Assembly (NCBI GenBank): GCA_051005735.1
Contig: JBPCJB010000130.1
Coordinates: forward strand, 1 to 6,693
Length of the DNA stretch: 6,693 bases
Origin: Gaiellasilicea sp051005735
GTDB lineage: Bacteria > Actinomycetota > Thermoleophilia > Gaiellales > Gaiellaceae
Direction of reading: 5' to 3'
Shown piece after piece: positions 6,302-6,693 of this stretch. The notes under the pieces are model-generated. The model made no database searches and was not told the DNA's origin. It worked only from the letters and a program-made list of their open reading frames with translations. A program made the translations under genes and the position numbers. The number at the start of each line of letters is the position of its first letter. Within the stretch, counting starts at the first letter, position 1.

Positions 6302-6693
6302 CTACCGGAGCCGCACGTGCAGGTGATTGTCGTGGTGGGTGAGCGGCTGCACGACCGCCGGTGGGCCGGTGAGCCCGGTGCTCGGGCCGACGAAGACGTA
6401 CCTCGCGCCGGCCCGCACGAAGCGGTCGACGAGATCCTGGGCGAGCGCGCGGTCGATCTGCGCCACAACTCTCGGCGGTCGTTCTCGCCGATCGAGACGC
6501 GGGTAGTAGAGATCTGCGTCCAGCCCGTTCTGGTGCGAGGCGTGACCGGGTCGCCCGTAGCGAACACCGAAGTCGCCGCCTCCGGGCCGGCTCAGATCGC
6601 CGATTCCGATCCGGGGTGCGTCTGGATGAGCCGCGGCGAACTCCGTGAGCACGCGCATCAGGGTGCGCACGAGCCGGTCGCTGCCGACGCGCC
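6302..6693 (-). CDS. MepA-like penicillin-insensitive murein endopeptidase, N-terminus beyond window
   Basis: The last 129 residues are visible; the start lies beyond the right edge. The sequence carries the hallmarks of peptidase family M74 (MepA), LAS-type zinc peptidases that cut D-alanyl-meso-diaminopimelate cross-links in peptidoglycan outside the cytoplasmic membrane. Visible residues 31-39 read GDLSRPGGG. Residues 49-62 carry GHASHQNGLDADLY, where His53 and Asp60 (H-x6-D) are the expected zinc ligands. The C-terminus HHDNHLHVRLR supplies the H-x-H with the third ligand at His125. All ligands seen are intact, so the enzyme should be active if the missing part is. Any signal peptide is outside the window. 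The peroxiredoxin gene begins 9 bases after the TAG in the same frame, so the two are probably co-transcribed. Confidence 0.9.
   Translation of the reverse strand, partial: RVGSDRLVRTLMRVLTEFAAAHPDAPRIGIGDLSRPGGGDFGVRYGRPGHASHQNGLDADLYYPRLDRRERPPRVVAQIDRALAQDLVDRFVRAGARYVFVGPSTGLTGPPAVVQPLTHHDNHLHVRLR

Noticed and set aside
5245..6567. Minus-strand open frame of 440 codons over the peroxiredoxin region
   Set aside because: It is out of frame with the endopeptidase, peroxiredoxin and membrane protein and gives Arg/Ser-rich sequence with no recognisable motif.

Overview
The window comes from a very GC-rich bacterium. Third codon positions are almost always G or C, GTG starts are common, and clear Shine-Dalgarno sequences are lacking in front of the genes. 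Protein style fits a high-GC actinobacterium, plausibly a Thermoleophilia-type soil lineage (Gaiellales/Solirubrobacterales). That placement is inference from composition and protein style; no marker gene such as rRNA is present.

Layout. Positions 1-3059 (minus) hold most of a large secreted subtilisin-like (S8) serine protease whose C-terminal end lies beyond the left edge. A 48-bp divergent gap (3060-3107) separates it from fabI (enoyl-ACP reductase, plus, 3108-3884). Both genes start with GTG placed 6-7 nt after a TAnnnT -10-like hexamer, which suggests two leaderless transcripts fired back to back. Eight bases after fabI lies a small DUF6328-like membrane protein gene (3893-4344) split by an apparent one-base deletion near 4004-4008. 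Its stop codon shares a CTAG palindrome with the stop of the convergent gene.

The right half is a minus-strand gene string read from the right edge leftwards: a 5'-truncated MepA-like murein endopeptidase (6302-6693), a small peroxiredoxin (5867-6292), and a polytopic GT-C-like membrane protein (4341-5933). The first two are 9 nt apart. The peroxiredoxin and the membrane gene overlap by 67 nt with the most likely start.

The most notable signal is in the peroxiredoxin. Its frame is interrupted by a TGA (6193-6191) exactly where the peroxidatic cysteine belongs (S-G-T-[TGA]-T-Q-E-L). The frame then continues with a well-conserved thioredoxin-fold remainder to a TAG at 5869-5867. The RNA just after the TGA can fold into a bacterial SECIS-like hairpin with a CGUGA apical loop. 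The gene therefore probably encodes a 141-residue selenocysteine peroxiredoxin with Sec at position 34 and no cysteine anywhere. Routine gene callers would miss or truncate it.

A second oddity is a 25-bp near-perfect palindrome (5229-5253) in a locally AT-rich, rare-codon patch inside the GT-C-like gene.
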